64,000 nucleotides of DNA from Alphaproteobacteria bacterium. GTDB taxonomy: Bacteria > Pseudomonadota > Alphaproteobacteria > UBA8366. Positions within the stretch are counted from its first letter, which is position 1, and each line of letters starts with the position of its first letter. Positions 8,922 to 19,387 of this stretch are shown here, piece after piece. The translations under genes and the position numbers were made by a program. The stretch lies in assembly GCA_028281325.1 (NCBI GenBank), contig JANQKC010000005.1:62001-126000 (forward strand), written 5' to 3'. The notes below the pieces were generated by a model that had not been told where the DNA came from, made no database searches, and saw only the letters and a list, made by a program, of their open reading frames with translations.

Positions 8922-10672
8922 ATCTATTTCGGGACATGCGGGACAAGGTCGTCGCCGCCATTGGCGCGTTGGGCGCGGAAGGCGTCTTGCCGGCCGATCT
9001 GGACACGGCGCGTCTTTCGGTCGAACCGCCGCGCGACGCGTCGCATGGCGACATGGCGACGAACGCCGCCATGGTCCTGGCCAAGCCCGCCAAGATGAAA
9101 CCCCGCGATATCGCCGACGCGCTGGCGGAAAAAATCGCCGCGTTGCCCGATGTCGCCGCGGTCGATGTGGCAGGTCCGGGTTTCATCAACATTCGCCTGG
9201 CTGACGCCATTTGGTGCCGTTCGGTTGCGACGATTCTCGAACAAGGCACGGAGTACGGACGGTCCACGGTCGGCGCGGGGCGGGCCGTCAATGTCGAGTA
9301 TGTCTCGGCCAACCCGACCGGTCCGCTGCATATCGGACATGCGCGCGGCACCGTGTTCGGCGACGTCCTGGCGTCCCTGCTGGAAACCGTCGGCTATGAC
9401 GTGTGCCGCGAGTATTACATCAACGACGCCGGGGCGCAGGTGGACGTGCTCGCGCGGTCCGCCTATCTGCGCTACCGCGAGGCGCTGGGCGAGGATATCG
9501 GCGAGATTCCAGAAGGCCTGTACCCCGGCGATTATCTGCAATCGGTCGGCGCGGCGCTGGCGGCCGAAGACGGCGACAAATGGTTGAGTGCCGAGGATTC
9601 CGATTGGCTGCCGCGCGTTCGGGACCATGCCGTGGAGGCGATGATGGCGCTCGTCCGGGACGACCTTGCGGCCGTGGGCGTGTCGCACGACGTCTTCACC
9701 TCGGAGCGCAAACTCGTCGAGGCCGGCAAGGTGGCCGAAGCGTTCGACCTGCTCGAGTCGCGCGGACTGATCTACACCGGCACGCTGGAGCCGCCCAAGG
9801 GCAAGCTGCCGGACGATTGGGAAGCGCGGCCGCAGACCTTGTTCCGGGCGTCGGATTTCGGAGACGATATCGATCGCCCGTTGAAAAAATCGGACGGGAG
9901 CTGGACCTACTTCGCCAGCGACATCGCCTATCATCTCGACAAGTATCAGCGCGGGTTCGCCAATCTGATCGACGTTCTCGGCGCGGATCACGGCGGCTAC
10001 GTGAAACGCATGCAGGCCGCGACGCGGGCGATCACGGAGGACAAGGCCGATCTGGACGTGAAACTCTGCCAGCTTGTCCGCCTCATGGACAAAGGCGAGC
10101 CGATGAAAATGTCCAAGCGGGCGGGCACTTTCGTGACGTTGCGCGACCTCGTCGACGAAGTCGGCAAGGATGTGGTGCGTTTCATCATGCTAACGCGCAA
10201 GAACGACGCCGGTCTCGATTTCGATCTGACCGCCGTGACCGAACAGTCGCGCGACAATCCGGTCTTCTACGTGCAATACGCCCACGCGCGCAGCCATTCC
10301 GTGATGAGGATGGCGAAGACCGCTATGCCGGGCATCGATCTGTCGGATTCGGCGTTGCAGGCGGCGGAGTTGGACCGCTTGACGGACGAATCCGAGCTTG
10401 CTCTGATCCGGGCCATGGGAAACTGGCCCCGCACCGTAGAGGCCGCCGCCGAAGCCCATGAGCCGCATCGGCTGGCCTTTTACCTCTACGATCTCGCGTC
10501 GGCCTTCCATGGCCTTTGGACCAAGGGTAAGGACGACGCCACGCTGCGTTTCATCATCGAGGATGACGTGGCGCTGACCACCGCACGGCTGGCGCTGGTG
10601 CGGGCCTTGCAAACGGTCGTGGGAGCCGGGCTGCGCATCTTCGGCGTCGATCCGGTCGAGGAGATGCGATGA
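8918..10672 (+). CDS. argS: Arginyl-tRNA synthetase
   Basis: A 584-residue class I aminoacyl-tRNA synthetase charging tRNA-Arg. The HIGH motif is at 138-141 ([13 protein letters not shown]) and the KMSK motif at 397-400 (PMKMSKRAG). The N-terminal tRNA-contact domain and the C-terminal DALR-type anticodon domain ([14 protein letters not shown]) are present. The true start is GTG 8918 with AAGGA at 8903-8907, overlapping dgt; longer in-frame openings lie inside dgt. Its stop overlaps the next ATG (ATGA). Confidence 0.96.
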   Translation: MNLFRDMRDKVVAAIGALGAEGVLPADLDTARLSVEPPRDASHGDMATNAAMVLAKPAKMKPRDIADALAEKIAALPDVAAVDVAGPGFINIRLADAIWCRSVATILEQGTEYGRSTVGAGRAVNVEYVSANPTGPLHIGHARGTVFGDVLASLLETVGYDVCREYYINDAGAQVDVLARSAYLRYREALGEDIGEIPEGLYPGDYLQSVGAALAAEDGDKWLSAEDSDWLPRVRDHAVEAMMALVRDDLAAVGVSHDVFTSERKLVEAGKVAEAFDLLESRGLIYTGTLEPPKGKLPDDWEARPQTLFRASDFGDDIDRPLKKSDGSWTYFASDIAYHLDKYQRGFANLIDVLGADHGGYVKRMQAATRAITEDKADLDVKLCQLVRLMDKGEPMKMSKRAGTFVTLRDLVDEVGKDVVRFIMLTRKNDAGLDFDLTAVTEQSRDNPVFYVQYAHARSHSVMRMAKTAMPGIDLSDSALQAAELDRLTDESELALIRAMGNWPRTVEAAAEAHEPHRLAFYLYDLASAFHGLWTKGKDDATLRFIIEDDVALTTARLALVRALQTVVGAGLRIFGVDPVEEMR

Positions 10673-11619
10673 GGGCGCGCCGATCCGATCCGCTTAACGA
10701 TGAGCTGACAGCCTTGGACGAACTCGAGGACGAGATTCGACGACCCAAGAAGCGATCCCTGTCTTTGATCGTCCCCTTGCTGATTACGATGATCGTCATG
10801 ACCGGCGGTGTCACCATCGCCTGGTATTCCTACACGGCGGGAATCAAGGAAGGCAGCGAAGGGGCGGCGCCGTTGCTGAAGCCGGAGGGGCCGATGAAGG
10901 TTGCGCCCGCCAACCCCGGCGGCCTGGCGATTCCGCATCAGGACAAGACCGTCTTCAATGCCATCGACGGGCGCGGCAAGGACGAAGGGGTGGAGCGCCT
11001 GTTGCCGCCGCCCGAGAAGCCGATGTCGATCCCGGTGCGCCCGGTGCCGTCGCCGGCGGTCACGCCTACCGAGCCTCCCGTCGGGTCGCGGGTGCGGGCC
11101 GCCGACCGCGCCGGAGAGAGCAGGGCGGCGGTCGGAAAACCGGTGCCGCTGACGCCTGGCGGATCGCGGCCGGAGCAGCCCGTTGCGCCGACACCTTCCG
11201 CGCCGCTACCTTCCGCACCAACGCCTCCCGCGCCGTCGGCCGGGTTGACGGCGCCGAAAGCGCCCACGGTGACCCCGAGCCCGCCAAAGACGCCGCCCGC
11301 GGCGCAAAAGACAGCCCGCGCGACCCCTGCAACGAAGCCGGCCAAGCCGGCGGCCGCCGCTGGCAAGGCGTTCCGAATCCAAATCGGATCGGTGTCGTCG
11401 GATGTCCAAGGCAGGAAATACTGGGAAAGCGAGAGCGCGAAACACCGAGACCTGTTCGGCACGCTGAGCCTCAATCTCCAGAAAGCGACGGTGAAGGGGA
11501 AGGTGTTCTTCCGTATCCAGGGCGGGCCGTTACCGAACCGCGCGGCGGCGGCGGACCTCTGCCGGAAGCTGAAGGCGCGCAAGATCGGCTGTATCGTCGT
11601 TCCGCCCGGGAGAGGCTGA
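10669..11619 (+). CDS. SPOR-domain inner-membrane protein
   Basis: A 316-residue bitopic protein. It has a short cytoplasmic head (1-30), one transmembrane helix (about 31-53), a long Pro/Ala/Thr-rich periplasmic linker (about 60-225), and a C-terminal SPOR domain (about 230-312: [10 protein letters not shown] ... [20 protein letters not shown]). SPOR domains bind denuded septal peptidoglycan, so a role at the division site or in wall remodelling is likely. It starts inside the argS stop and is followed directly by nagZ with no gap, fitting a wall-related operon. Confidence 0.88.
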   Translation: MRARRSDPLNDELTALDELEDEIRRPKKRSLSLIVPLLITMIVMTGGVTIAWYSYTAGIKEGSEGAAPLLKPEGPMKVAPANPGGLAIPHQDKTVFNAIDGRGKDEGVERLLPPPEKPMSIPVRPVPSPAVTPTEPPVGSRVRAADRAGESRAAVGKPVPLTPGGSRPEQPVAPTPSAPLPSAPTPPAPSAGLTAPKAPTVTPSPPKTPPAAQKTARATPATKPAKPAAAAGKAFRIQIGSVSSDVQGRKYWESESAKHRDLFGTLSLNLQKATVKGKVFFRIQGGPLPNRAAAADLCRKLKARKIGCIVVPPGRG

Positions 11620-12636
11620 GTGCCGCTCGCGGCAATCTTCGGGTGCGCCGGCCTGTCGCTGACGGCGGAGGAGAAATCCTTCTACCAAGAGTGGGATCCC
11701 GTCGGATTCATCCTCTTCGCGCGCAATGTGGACACGCCGGATCAGGTTCGGCGACTGACCCATGACCTGCGGGAAACCATTCAGCGGGACGACGCGCCGA
11801 TCCTGATCGATCAGGAAGGCGGCAGGGTGGCTCGGCTGAAACCGCCGCATTGGCGTCAACCGCCGCCGGCCGAGCTGTTCGGGCGTATCCATGCCCGGGA
11901 TGCAACGGCCGGCGTGCAGGCGGCGCGGTTGAACGCGGCCGTGATCGGGGCCGAGCTTTTGGATCTAGGGTTGACCGTGGATTGCCTGCCGTTGGTCGAT
12001 CTCCGCTTCGAGGGCGCGCATGACATCATCGGCGACCGGGCGTTTTCGGACGATCCCGGGGTGGTCGCGACGCTCGGTCGGGCGGCGGCCGACGGCCTGA
12101 TGGATGCCGGCGTGTTGCCGGTGATCAAGCATATTCCGGGACATGGTCGGGCGGTTGTCGATACGCATGAGGCGCTGCCGACGGTAGAGGCGCCGTTGGA
12201 CGATTTGCGCGCGACCGATTTTCGTCCCTTCCGCGCCTTGTCCGACCTGCCAATCGCGATGACCGCGCATATCGTATATCGAGCGGTCGATCCGTTGTTC
12301 CCGGCGACCACATCGCCGACGGTGATCGAGGAGGTTATCCGCGGCGAGTTGGCTTTCGACGGGTTACTGCTGAGCGACGATCTCAGCATGAAGGCGCTAA
12401 AGGGCGGGTTGGAAGCGCGCGCGCGGGACGCGGTCGGCGCCGGATGCGATATTGCGCTTCATTGCAATGGCGATATGGCGGAAATGCGCGATGTTGCGGC
12501 GGGCGCGCCGGCCTTGTCCGACTCGGGATCGGCGCGCTTGAAACAGGCGCAATCCCGCGTGTCGGAAGGCGGGATTGACGATGCCGACGAGCGGCTCGCA
12601 GAACTCGATGAATTAATATCTAAATCAGCCGGTTAA
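11620..12636 (+). CDS. nagZ: Beta-N-acetylglucosaminidase NagZ (GH3)
   Basis: A 338-residue glycoside hydrolase family 3 enzyme that removes GlcNAc from anhydro-muropeptides during wall recycling in the cytoplasm. Signatures: LIDQEGGRVARL, KHIPGHG at 170-176 with the catalytic His183 loop (VDTHE), and the nucleophile Asp253 in LLSDDLSM. It starts at GTG 11620, immediately after the stop of the SPOR gene. No signal peptide, as expected. Confidence 0.94.
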   Translation: MPLAAIFGCAGLSLTAEEKSFYQEWDPVGFILFARNVDTPDQVRRLTHDLRETIQRDDAPILIDQEGGRVARLKPPHWRQPPPAELFGRIHARDATAGVQAARLNAAVIGAELLDLGLTVDCLPLVDLRFEGAHDIIGDRAFSDDPGVVATLGRAAADGLMDAGVLPVIKHIPGHGRAVVDTHEALPTVEAPLDDLRATDFRPFRALSDLPIAMTAHIVYRAVDPLFPATTSPTVIEEVIRGELAFDGLLLSDDLSMKALKGGLEARARDAVGAGCDIALHCNGDMAEMRDVAAGAPALSDSGSARLKQAQSRVSEGGIDDADERLAELDELISKSAG

Positions 12637-12730
12637 CGGGCAATGCTTAAGAGGTTGTGGCAGCGTATGCAGGCGCGCCGTCATCTTCCCCATGGGATAA
12701 AGATTTCTCCTAACGTATGATGCGCGGCTT

Positions 12731-13558
12731 ATGTCGAACGAAACCCCGCCGCAAGACGGCGCACCCTTTTTCGAAGAAGACGCCCGCCCGGCCGAACCGG
12801 GCGAGACGGGAACGCTGTTTCTCGACCTGGAAGGATTCGAAGGACCGATCGATATCCTGCTGACGTTGGCGCGCGATCAGAAGGTCGATCTGACGAAGAT
12901 TTCAATTCTCAAGCTTGCGGACCAGTATCTCGAATTCATTACGCAGGCGCGGGAACTGCGCCTTGAGCTCGCGGCCGATTATCTGGTCATGGCGGCGTGG
13001 CTTGCGTATCTCAAATCGCGGCTGCTGCTGCCGACGGTCGAGGAGGACGGCGAGCAACTGTCCGCCGCTGAAATGGCGGAACGTCTGGCGTTCCAGCTTC
13101 AGCGCCTGGAGGCGATGCGCAAGATCGGCCGGGCCTTGATGGAACGTCCGCGGCTGAACCGGGATTTCTTCTCGCGGGGCGAACCCGAGCCGGTCGAGGT
13201 GGTGAACAATCCGGTTTACGAACTGTCGCTGTTCGAGTTGTTGAAGGCGTATGGCGAGTTCCGGACGCGCGAGAACATCACGTCCTTGCGCATCGACCCG
13301 ACGGAATTGTTCTCGACCGAGGCCGCGCTCGACCGCCTGCGGGCGCTGTTGGGCGACGTGCCCGACTGGGCGACGTTATCGACCTTCCTGCCGGCCGACA
13401 TGCCGCGGGGGTTGGTGGCGCGTTCGGCGATGGCGGCGACCTTTGCCGCCAGCCTTGAAATGGTCAAGGCGGGCGAGCTGATGGTCCGGCAGGCCGGGAC
13501 GTTCGAGCCGATATACGTACGAAAAGCGACACGAGAAACGCCGATGGGGACATCATAG
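12731..13558 (+). CDS. scpA: Segregation and condensation protein A
   Basis: A 275-residue kleisin subunit of the SMC-ScpAB condensin. The family opening is clear: FEGPIDILLTLARDQKVDLTKI. The C-terminal winged-helix part carries the region around LSLFELLKAYGEF and ends near MVKAGELMVRQ. It is followed two bases later by scpB. The smc gene is not in the window. Confidence 0.94.
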   Translation: MSNETPPQDGAPFFEEDARPAEPGETGTLFLDLEGFEGPIDILLTLARDQKVDLTKISILKLADQYLEFITQARELRLELAADYLVMAAWLAYLKSRLLLPTVEEDGEQLSAAEMAERLAFQLQRLEAMRKIGRALMERPRLNRDFFSRGEPEPVEVVNNPVYELSLFELLKAYGEFRTRENITSLRIDPTELFSTEAALDRLRALLGDVPDWATLSTFLPADMPRGLVARSAMAATFAASLEMVKAGELMVRQAGTFEPIYVRKATRETPMGTS

Positions 13559-13560
13559 GA

Positions 13561-14343
13561 ATGGATCATTTTCAGCAGCTTCGCGTGCTCGAGGCCATGC
13601 TGTTCGCCGCCGCCGCGCCGGTGCCCGTAAAGACGATCGTCGACCGCATGCCCGAAGAAGCGGACGTCAAGGCGCTGCTTGAGGAATTGAAGGGCATCTA
13701 CGCCAACCGCGGCGTCCATCTGTGCCGTATCGGCAAGGGCTGGGCCTTTCGGACCGCGCCGGATTTGGCGCCGCATCTGCGGGTCGAGAACACGGTGACC
13801 CGGCGAATGTCGCGGGCGGCGATCGAAACGCTGGCGATCATTGCCTATCATCAGCCGATCACCCGGGCGGAAATCGAGGAAATGCGGGGTGTCGCGCTCA
13901 GCCGGGGCACGCTCGACCTGCTGCTGGAAGCTGGTTGGATCCGACCGCGCGGCCGGCGGCGGACGGCGGGGCGGCCGGTGACGTGGGGCACGTCGGAGAA
14001 TTTCCTCGATCACTTCGGGCTGGAAACTGTCGATGCATTGCCGGGCGTCGACGAGTTGAAGGCGGCGGGGCTGTTGGACCGTAAACCGGGCTTCGGACCG
14101 TTGAGCGAAATCCGCGAACAACCTACGACGGAGGAAACCGACGAAAGCGCCCCTGACGAGGAGGAATTGTCTGCCGAGGAGGCCGTCGAAGCGGATTTCG
14201 GCGACGATCCCGGACCGGAGGATGCGGCCGGGGAGGCGCCGGCGGCCGGCGGGGAGGCCGCGGAGTCCCCAGAGCAAGACGAACGCCCGACGGCGGAAGT
14301 GGTCGATTTGCCGCAGTTTGCGCGCTCCCGCGGCGGTGAATAG
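13561..14343 (+). CDS. scpB: Segregation and condensation protein B
   Basis: A 260-residue winged-helix partner of ScpA. Signatures: LEAMLFAAAAPV at the N-terminus, AIETLAIIAYHQPITRAEIE and the GRPVTWGTSENFLDHFGL stretch. After residue about 175 there is an acidic, low-complexity tail (Glu/Asp/Ala/Pro), longer than in minimal ScpB. Only two bases separate it from scpA, so the two are co-translated. Confidence 0.94.
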   Translation: MDHFQQLRVLEAMLFAAAAPVPVKTIVDRMPEEADVKALLEELKGIYANRGVHLCRIGKGWAFRTAPDLAPHLRVENTVTRRMSRAAIETLAIIAYHQPITRAEIEEMRGVALSRGTLDLLLEAGWIRPRGRRRTAGRPVTWGTSENFLDHFGLETVDALPGVDELKAAGLLDRKPGFGPLSEIREQPTTEETDESAPDEEELSAEEAVEADFGDDPGPEDAAGEAPAAGGEAAESPEQDERPTAEVVDLPQFARSRGGE

Positions 14344-14436
14344 CGTCAACGCATACCTTGTGTTAACGCAATTGCGACTTAATCTAGATAGCAGTATGAA
14401 TGACGCGCAACGCAGCGACTGCATCTGGGGCGATAG

Positions 14437-15504
14437 GTGACCACACCGGCAGCACTCGAAATGGAAGGCCTCGGCCACGCCTACGGCGACGTCAAAGCCG
14501 TGAATTCATTCAGCCTTTCCGTGGCGCCCGGGGAAGTCGTCTGCCTGCTCGGACCCTCCGGTTGCGGCAAGACGACGGTTCTGCGGCTAGCGGCGGGGCT
14601 GGAAAAAGTGCAGCAGGGCCGTATTGCGATCAACGGCCAGGAGGTCGCCGGACCCGGCGTGTGGGTTCCGCCCGAGGATCGCAACGTCGGGCTGGTCTTC
14701 CAGGATTTCGCGCTTTTTCCCCATCTGACCGTCGCGCAGAATGTCGATTTCGGACTGACCGGGATGGACGACGAGGAGCGCCGGGCGCGCTGCGACGAGG
14801 TGTTGCGCCGTGTCGGGGTGGCGCAGCTTGCCGATCGCTATCCGCACGCCTTGTCCGGTGGGCAGCAGCAACGTGTCGCGCTGGCCCGGGCCCTGGCGCC
14901 GAGCCCGCCGTTGATCCTGCTGGATGAGCCGTTCTCCGGACTCGATTCCCGGCTGCGGGATCAGGTTCGGGACCGGACGCTCCATTTGCTGAAGCGGAGC
15001 GGGCAGGCGACGTTGATGGTCACCCATGATGCCGAGGAAGCCATGTTCATGGCGGATCGTATCGCCGTCATGCGAGACGGGCACAACGTTCAAACCGATC
15101 GGCCGGACGCGCTCTATTGCGAGCCGGCCGATGCCTTCGTGACCGAATTCTTCAGTGATGTGAACCGTTTAAGCGGTGTTGTCGAGAAAGGCGATGTCTA
15201 TACGCCTTTCGGCAATCTGTCGGCGGCGCCGATGCGGGACGGCGAGAAGGCGGAAATCCTGATTCGCCCGGAAGCGTTGCGCCTTGGCGCGGTTCCGGAT
15301 GGCGAGGAAGGCTCCGCCCGCGTGCTCGCATCCCGCATGCTGGGCCGGTCGAGCCTCGTTCACCTATGCACCTGCCGCCAGATCGGCGAAGAAATCCACC
15401 TTCATGCCCGGGTGCCGGGACGCTTCCTCCCGAAGGAGAACGAGGTCCTTCAGGTAACGTTGGATTCCAAACAGGCCTTCGTCTTTCCGGCCAATCAAGG
15501 CTGA
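14437..15504 (+). CDS. ABC transporter ATP-binding protein (FbpC/PotA-like, orphan)
   Basis: A 355-residue ATPase. Walker A GPSGCGKTT is at 39-47, Q-loop VFQDFALFPH, signature LSGGQQQ at 139-145, Walker B LILLDEP at 159-165, and switch His197. The C-terminal about 110 residues are a TOBE-like regulatory region. It is closest to Fe(III)/spermidine/sulfate import ATPases. No permease or binding protein lies next to it, so the cargo is unknown. GTG start at 14437, after a 93-base gap that may hold its own promoter. Confidence 0.88.
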   Translation: MTTPAALEMEGLGHAYGDVKAVNSFSLSVAPGEVVCLLGPSGCGKTTVLRLAAGLEKVQQGRIAINGQEVAGPGVWVPPEDRNVGLVFQDFALFPHLTVAQNVDFGLTGMDDEERRARCDEVLRRVGVAQLADRYPHALSGGQQQRVALARALAPSPPLILLDEPFSGLDSRLRDQVRDRTLHLLKRSGQATLMVTHDAEEAMFMADRIAVMRDGHNVQTDRPDALYCEPADAFVTEFFSDVNRLSGVVEKGDVYTPFGNLSAAPMRDGEKAEILIRPEALRLGAVPDGEEGSARVLASRMLGRSSLVHLCTCRQIGEEIHLHARVPGRFLPKENEVLQVTLDSKQAFVFPANQG

Positions 15505-15509
15505 TCGCA

Positions 15510-15536
15510 GGGCAATATCGCAGATGTGATTTGCCC
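15510..15536 (+). terminator. Possible hairpin after the ABC ATPase gene
   Basis: GGGCAA (15510-15515) pairs with TTGCCC (15531-15536), with an inner ATC/GAT extension. It lies just past the stop codon. There is no U-tract, so termination is uncertain. Confidence 0.35.
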
Positions 15537-15686
15537 GTGAAGCAAGCCACCCTCCGAATGGCTTGGAATGCGGGCGTTTCGTGATATCTCTCCTATCAAA
15601 GGATCGTTGCGAGGGCGTGCGTGTTCTGCAATGATCGGCGCCATCTGGCGTGTATCAATCCGCGCCGGTAACGAGGAGACTTCAGC

Positions 15687-15929
15687 TTGGGCACATTCAG
15701 TATTTGGCATTGGCTTATCGTCCTGGCCGTTGTCCTGATCTTGTTCGGCGGCGGCGGGAAATTGTCGCGCCTTATGGGCGATTTCGGGAAGGGTCTGAAG
15801 TCCTTCAAAAAACAGGTGAAGGACGACAACAGCGATAACGCGGACGCCCCGCCGGTCACGCATAATAGGGAGACGGAAGAGGTCGTCTCTCCGACGGCAG
15901 CGGAAAATGACAAGGCAGCGAAAGGCTGA
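15687..15929 (+). CDS. tatA: Sec-independent translocase protein TatA
   Basis: An 80-residue Tat pore-forming subunit. N-terminal membrane helix ([18 protein letters not shown]), then an amphipathic helix ([20 protein letters not shown]) and an acidic tail. The initiator is TTG at 15687: GAGGAG at 15673-15678 is 8 bases upstream, and this start gives the canonical [12 protein letters not shown] opening. First gene of a tatABC operon exporting folded proteins with twin-arginine signals. Confidence 0.95.
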   Translation: MGTFSIWHWLIVLAVVLILFGGGGKLSRLMGDFGKGLKSFKKQVKDDNSDNADAPPVTHNRETEEVVSPTAAENDKAAKG

Positions 15930-15973
15930 CAGCGTCGCCGTCTTCTCATCACTTCAAGGCATGACGTGCCGCC

Positions 15974-16408
15974 ATGTTTGACATCGGCTGGCAAGAACTC
16001 TTTCTGGTCGCCCTGATCACGATCATCGTGGTCGGGCCCAAGGAGTTGCCGCGGGTGATTCGCACCGTGACCCTATGGATTCGCAAGGTCCGGTCGATGG
16101 CGCGGGAATTCCAGGATGGGATCGACGATCTCGCCCGGGAGGCCGATCTGGACGATCTGCGCAAAGAGATCGAGACGGGCGGCGGCATGGATCTGGAAGA
16201 CGAAATCAGCCGTACGATAGACCCTTCCGGCGAGTTGAGGGATGTGGCGACGGACATCGGCGGCGCGCTCGACGATGCCAAGGATACGATGAATGTCCCG
16301 AAAATCGGGACGGAGAGGCCCGACGATACCGAACCCGGACCGCGAGCGTCCGAAGCTGCCGGCCCGCCGCCCAAAGTCGCCGGCGGTAAGACGGAAAGCG
16401 CCGGATGA
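15974..16408 (+). CDS. tatB: Sec-independent translocase protein TatB
   Basis: A 144-residue TatB. The opening MFDIGWQELFLVALITIIVVGPKELPRVIR... is diagnostic: a helix with a central Gly-Pro, then a long charged amphipathic region (DDLAREADLDDLRKEIE) and a variable Pro-rich tail. It forms the substrate receptor with TatC. Its stop overlaps the tatC start by 4 bases. Confidence 0.95.
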   Translation: MFDIGWQELFLVALITIIVVGPKELPRVIRTVTLWIRKVRSMAREFQDGIDDLAREADLDDLRKEIETGGGMDLEDEISRTIDPSGELRDVATDIGGALDDAKDTMNVPKIGTERPDDTEPGPRASEAAGPPPKVAGGKTESAG

Positions 16409-17208
16409 GCGGGGATATCCAGGAAGCGAAGATGCCGCTGCTCGATCATCTGATCGAACTGCGGCGGCGTTTGATCTATAGCGCCGTTTCCTTTCTCGTC
16501 TGTTTTCTGATCTGTTTCTATTTCGCCGATCCGATCTTCAATTTCCTTGTGGCGCCGCTGGCCGACCTTTGGACCGGGCAGGAAGCCCGACGCCTGATTT
16601 TCACGGCGCTGCACGAGAAATTCTTTACGGAGATCAAGGTCGCCTTCTTTGCGGGAGCGTTTCTGGCGTTTCCGTTGATCTCCAATCAAATCTGGATGTT
16701 CGTGGCCCCTGGATTGTACCGTCACGAAAAGCGGGCGTTCCTGCCGTTTCTGATCGCCACCCCCTTCCTGTTCCTGACGGGCGCGGCCTTTGTCTACTAT
16801 CTCGTGCTGCCGGTCGCCTGGCAGTTCTTCGCCGGGTTCGAGCAACTCGGCGGGGAGGGACAACTCGCCATCACCCTCGAACCCAAGGTCAACGAGTACC
16901 TGTCCCTGGTCATGCGGTTGATCTTTGCGTTCGGCATCAGTTTCGAATTGCCGGTCTTGCTGACGCTGTTGGCGCGGGCCGGGTTGGCCACCAGCAAGGG
17001 CATGCGCGAAAAACGCCGCTACGCCATCGTCGCGGCCTTCGTCGCCGCGGCGATTCTGACGCCGCCGGACCCGCTGAGCCAGATCGGGCTCGCCTTGCCG
17101 ATCATCCTTCTCTACGAGATTTCGATCTGGTGCGCCCGTCTGGTCGAACGCCAGCGCAAGGAGCGCGAGGACGCGTTGGACCGCGAACTCGAGGATGATG
17201 ACATCTGA
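16405..17208 (+). CDS. tatC: Sec-independent translocase protein TatC
   Basis: A 267-residue, six-helix polytopic subunit that recognises twin-arginine signal peptides. Signatures: LLDHLIELRRRLIYS at the N-terminus, FLAFPLISNQIWMFVAPGLYRHEK, FGISFELPVLLTLLARAG and the ILTPPDPLSQIGLALPI stretch. ATGA overlap with tatB. Confidence 0.96.
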   Translation: MSGDIQEAKMPLLDHLIELRRRLIYSAVSFLVCFLICFYFADPIFNFLVAPLADLWTGQEARRLIFTALHEKFFTEIKVAFFAGAFLAFPLISNQIWMFVAPGLYRHEKRAFLPFLIATPFLFLTGAAFVYYLVLPVAWQFFAGFEQLGGEGQLAITLEPKVNEYLSLVMRLIFAFGISFELPVLLTLLARAGLATSKGMREKRRYAIVAAFVAAAILTPPDPLSQIGLALPIILLYEISIWCARLVERQRKEREDALDRELEDDDI

Positions 17209-17270
17209 CGGCTAGCCCCGTATAAAGCCGCAGAAACTCATCCATATCCATTCGAGACCGGTCTAGGGCC

Positions 17271-18551
17271 ATGCACGACCTGCGCTTCATCCGCGAGAAT
17301 CCCGATGCTTTCGACAAGGGCCTTGCCCGTCGCGGCGTTTCGCCCGCGTCGGCGCGGATTCTGGAACTGGACGTGCAACGGCGCGCGGCGCAAACCGCGA
17401 TGCAGGAAATGCAGCAGCGCCGAAATGAAGCGTCCAAGCTGATCGGCGCGGCGAAGAAGAGCGGCGAGAACGCGGACGATCTGATCGCCGAGGTGCAGTC
17501 GATCAAGGATCGCATGGACACGGCCGAGAAAGACGAACGCGGCCATGCCGCGGCGTTGAAGGACATTCTCGAGACGCTGCCCAACCTGCCGGCGGACGAC
17601 GCGCCGGACGGGGCGGATGAAGAGGACAACCGCGAGGAACGGGTGGTCGGCGACGCCCGCCGGATGGATTTCGAGGCGCGGGAGCATTTCGACCTCGGCG
17701 AGGCGCTCGGCATGATGGATTTCGAAACCGCGGCGCGGCTGTCCGGTTCGCGTTTCGTCGTGCTGTCGGGCGCGTTGGCGAAACTGGACCGCGCGCTGGC
17801 GAATTTCATGCTGACCCTGCATACCGAGGAGTTCGGCTATACCGAGGTGGCGCCGCCGGCGTTGGTGCGCTCGCAGACCATGTACGGCACCGGACAATTG
17901 CCGAAGTTCGAGGAAGACCTCTATCGCACCGGCGACGATTTCTGGCTGATCCCCACGGCCGAGGTCCCATTGACCAGCCTGGTCGCCGACGCGGTGACGA
18001 ATGTCGACGAACTGCCGATCCGGGTGACCGCCTGGACGCCGTGTTTCCGGTCGGAAGCGGGGGCGGCGGGCAAGGATACCCGGGGCATGTTGCGCCAGCA
18101 CCAGTTCAGCAAGGTGGAGCTGGTCAGCATCACGCATCCGGACAAGTCCGACGACGAGTTGGAGCGTATGACCGCCTGTGCGGAGGAAGTGCTGAAGCGC
18201 CTCGGCCTGTCGTACCGCGTGGTGACGCTGTGCACCGGGGATATGGGCTTCAACGCCCGCAAGACCTATGACATCGAAGTCTGGCTGCCGGGTCAGGACC
18301 GCTACCGCGAGATTTCAAGCTGCTCCAACTGCTGGGACTTTCAGGCACGGCGCATGAATGCGCGGTTCAAGGTGCCGACCGAGAAGGGAACCCGGTTCGT
18401 CCACACGTTGAACGGCTCGGGCCTTGCCGTCGGACGCACGCTGATCGCCGTGCTCGAGAACTATCAGCAAGAGGACGGCTCCATTGCCGTCCCCGATGTC
18501 CTGCAACCCTTCATGGGCGGGCAGGACCGTATCGACGTCGATCGCCGATAG
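17271..18551 (+). CDS. serS: Seryl-tRNA synthetase
   Basis: A 426-residue class II synthetase. It has an N-terminal antiparallel coiled-coil arm (about 1-105) that binds the long tRNA-Ser arm, then the catalytic core. Motif 2 is seen around [22 protein letters not shown], and motif 3 around [20 protein letters not shown]. Length is normal. It lies 62 bases after tatC and 23 bases before surE. Confidence 0.96.
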   Translation: MHDLRFIRENPDAFDKGLARRGVSPASARILELDVQRRAAQTAMQEMQQRRNEASKLIGAAKKSGENADDLIAEVQSIKDRMDTAEKDERGHAAALKDILETLPNLPADDAPDGADEEDNREERVVGDARRMDFEAREHFDLGEALGMMDFETAARLSGSRFVVLSGALAKLDRALANFMLTLHTEEFGYTEVAPPALVRSQTMYGTGQLPKFEEDLYRTGDDFWLIPTAEVPLTSLVADAVTNVDELPIRVTAWTPCFRSEAGAAGKDTRGMLRQHQFSKVELVSITHPDKSDDELERMTACAEEVLKRLGLSYRVVTLCTGDMGFNARKTYDIEVWLPGQDRYREISSCSNCWDFQARRMNARFKVPTEKGTRFVHTLNGSGLAVGRTLIAVLENYQQEDGSIAVPDVLQPFMGGQDRIDVDRR

Positions 18552-18574
18552 GCCGAAGGAGCCGGCGCCGCACG

Positions 18575-19363
18575 ATGGTGGATTTGCCGAACGCCCGCAT
18601 CCTGGTGGTCAATGACGACGGGATCGCTGCGCCCGGCCTCAAGGTCCTGGAAAAGATTGCCCGCTCGCTGGGCAAAGACGTTTGGGTGGTTGCCCCCAGC
18701 ACGGAACAAAGCGGCGCCAGTCATGCTTTCACGGTAACCAGTTCGATCCGGGTCGAGAAGCTTGGCCGCCGGCGGTTCGCCGTCTCGGGCAGCCCGACGG
18801 ACTGCGTGTTGCTGGCGGTCGGCGAGATCATGGCGGGGTCGCCGCCAGATCTGGTGCTGTCGGGCGTCAACAAGGGCGCCAATCTTGCCGAGGAAGTGAT
18901 CTATTCCGGCACCGTGGCCGGGGCGATGGAGGGGGCCTTGCTGGGGTTCCGGTCGATTGCCCTGAGCCAGGCCACCGGCGCGGGACGGGTGACCGACTGG
19001 GCGACGTCGCGTCATTATGGAGCGGATGTCATACGGCGGCTGCTGTCGGTCGAATGGACGCGCGACGTTTTCATGAACGTGAATTTCCCTGCCTGTCCGG
19101 TCAAGGATGTCGGCGATACGGTCGTGGCGCCGCAAGGCCGGCGCAGCGGCGGATACGAGATACACGGCGTGCCGTTGCGCGGCCGTCAGTACTACATGAT
19201 CGGCGAGCCGCAGCATGACAACAACCGTAAGCGCGGCGACGCCGACTTCCGGGCGATCGATCGGAACGACATCGCGATCACGCCGCTGCATGTCGATTTG
19301 ACGCATCGCGGGTCGTTAACGACTATTCGCTCGCTTTTTGCTAAAACAAGGACCGATCGTTAG
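18575..19363 (+). CDS. surE: 5'/3'-nucleotidase SurE
   Basis: A 262-residue divalent-metal phosphatase acting on nucleoside monophosphates, linked to stationary-phase survival. The metal-site acid pair is Asp14-Asp15 in VVNDDGI, with Ser46 in TEQSGASHA and Asn in SGVNKGANL. AAGGAG upstream supports the ATG at 18575. Followed by pcm and an nlpD-like gene, the same order as surE-pcm-nlpD in E. coli. Confidence 0.95.
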   Translation: MVDLPNARILVVNDDGIAAPGLKVLEKIARSLGKDVWVVAPSTEQSGASHAFTVTSSIRVEKLGRRRFAVSGSPTDCVLLAVGEIMAGSPPDLVLSGVNKGANLAEEVIYSGTVAGAMEGALLGFRSIALSQATGAGRVTDWATSRHYGADVIRRLLSVEWTRDVFMNVNFPACPVKDVGDTVVAPQGRRSGGYEIHGVPLRGRQYYMIGEPQHDNNRKRGDADFRAIDRNDIAITPLHVDLTHRGSLTTIRSLFAKTRTDR

Positions 19364-19387
19364 ACGCAAACCAGACGGGAATACGCG

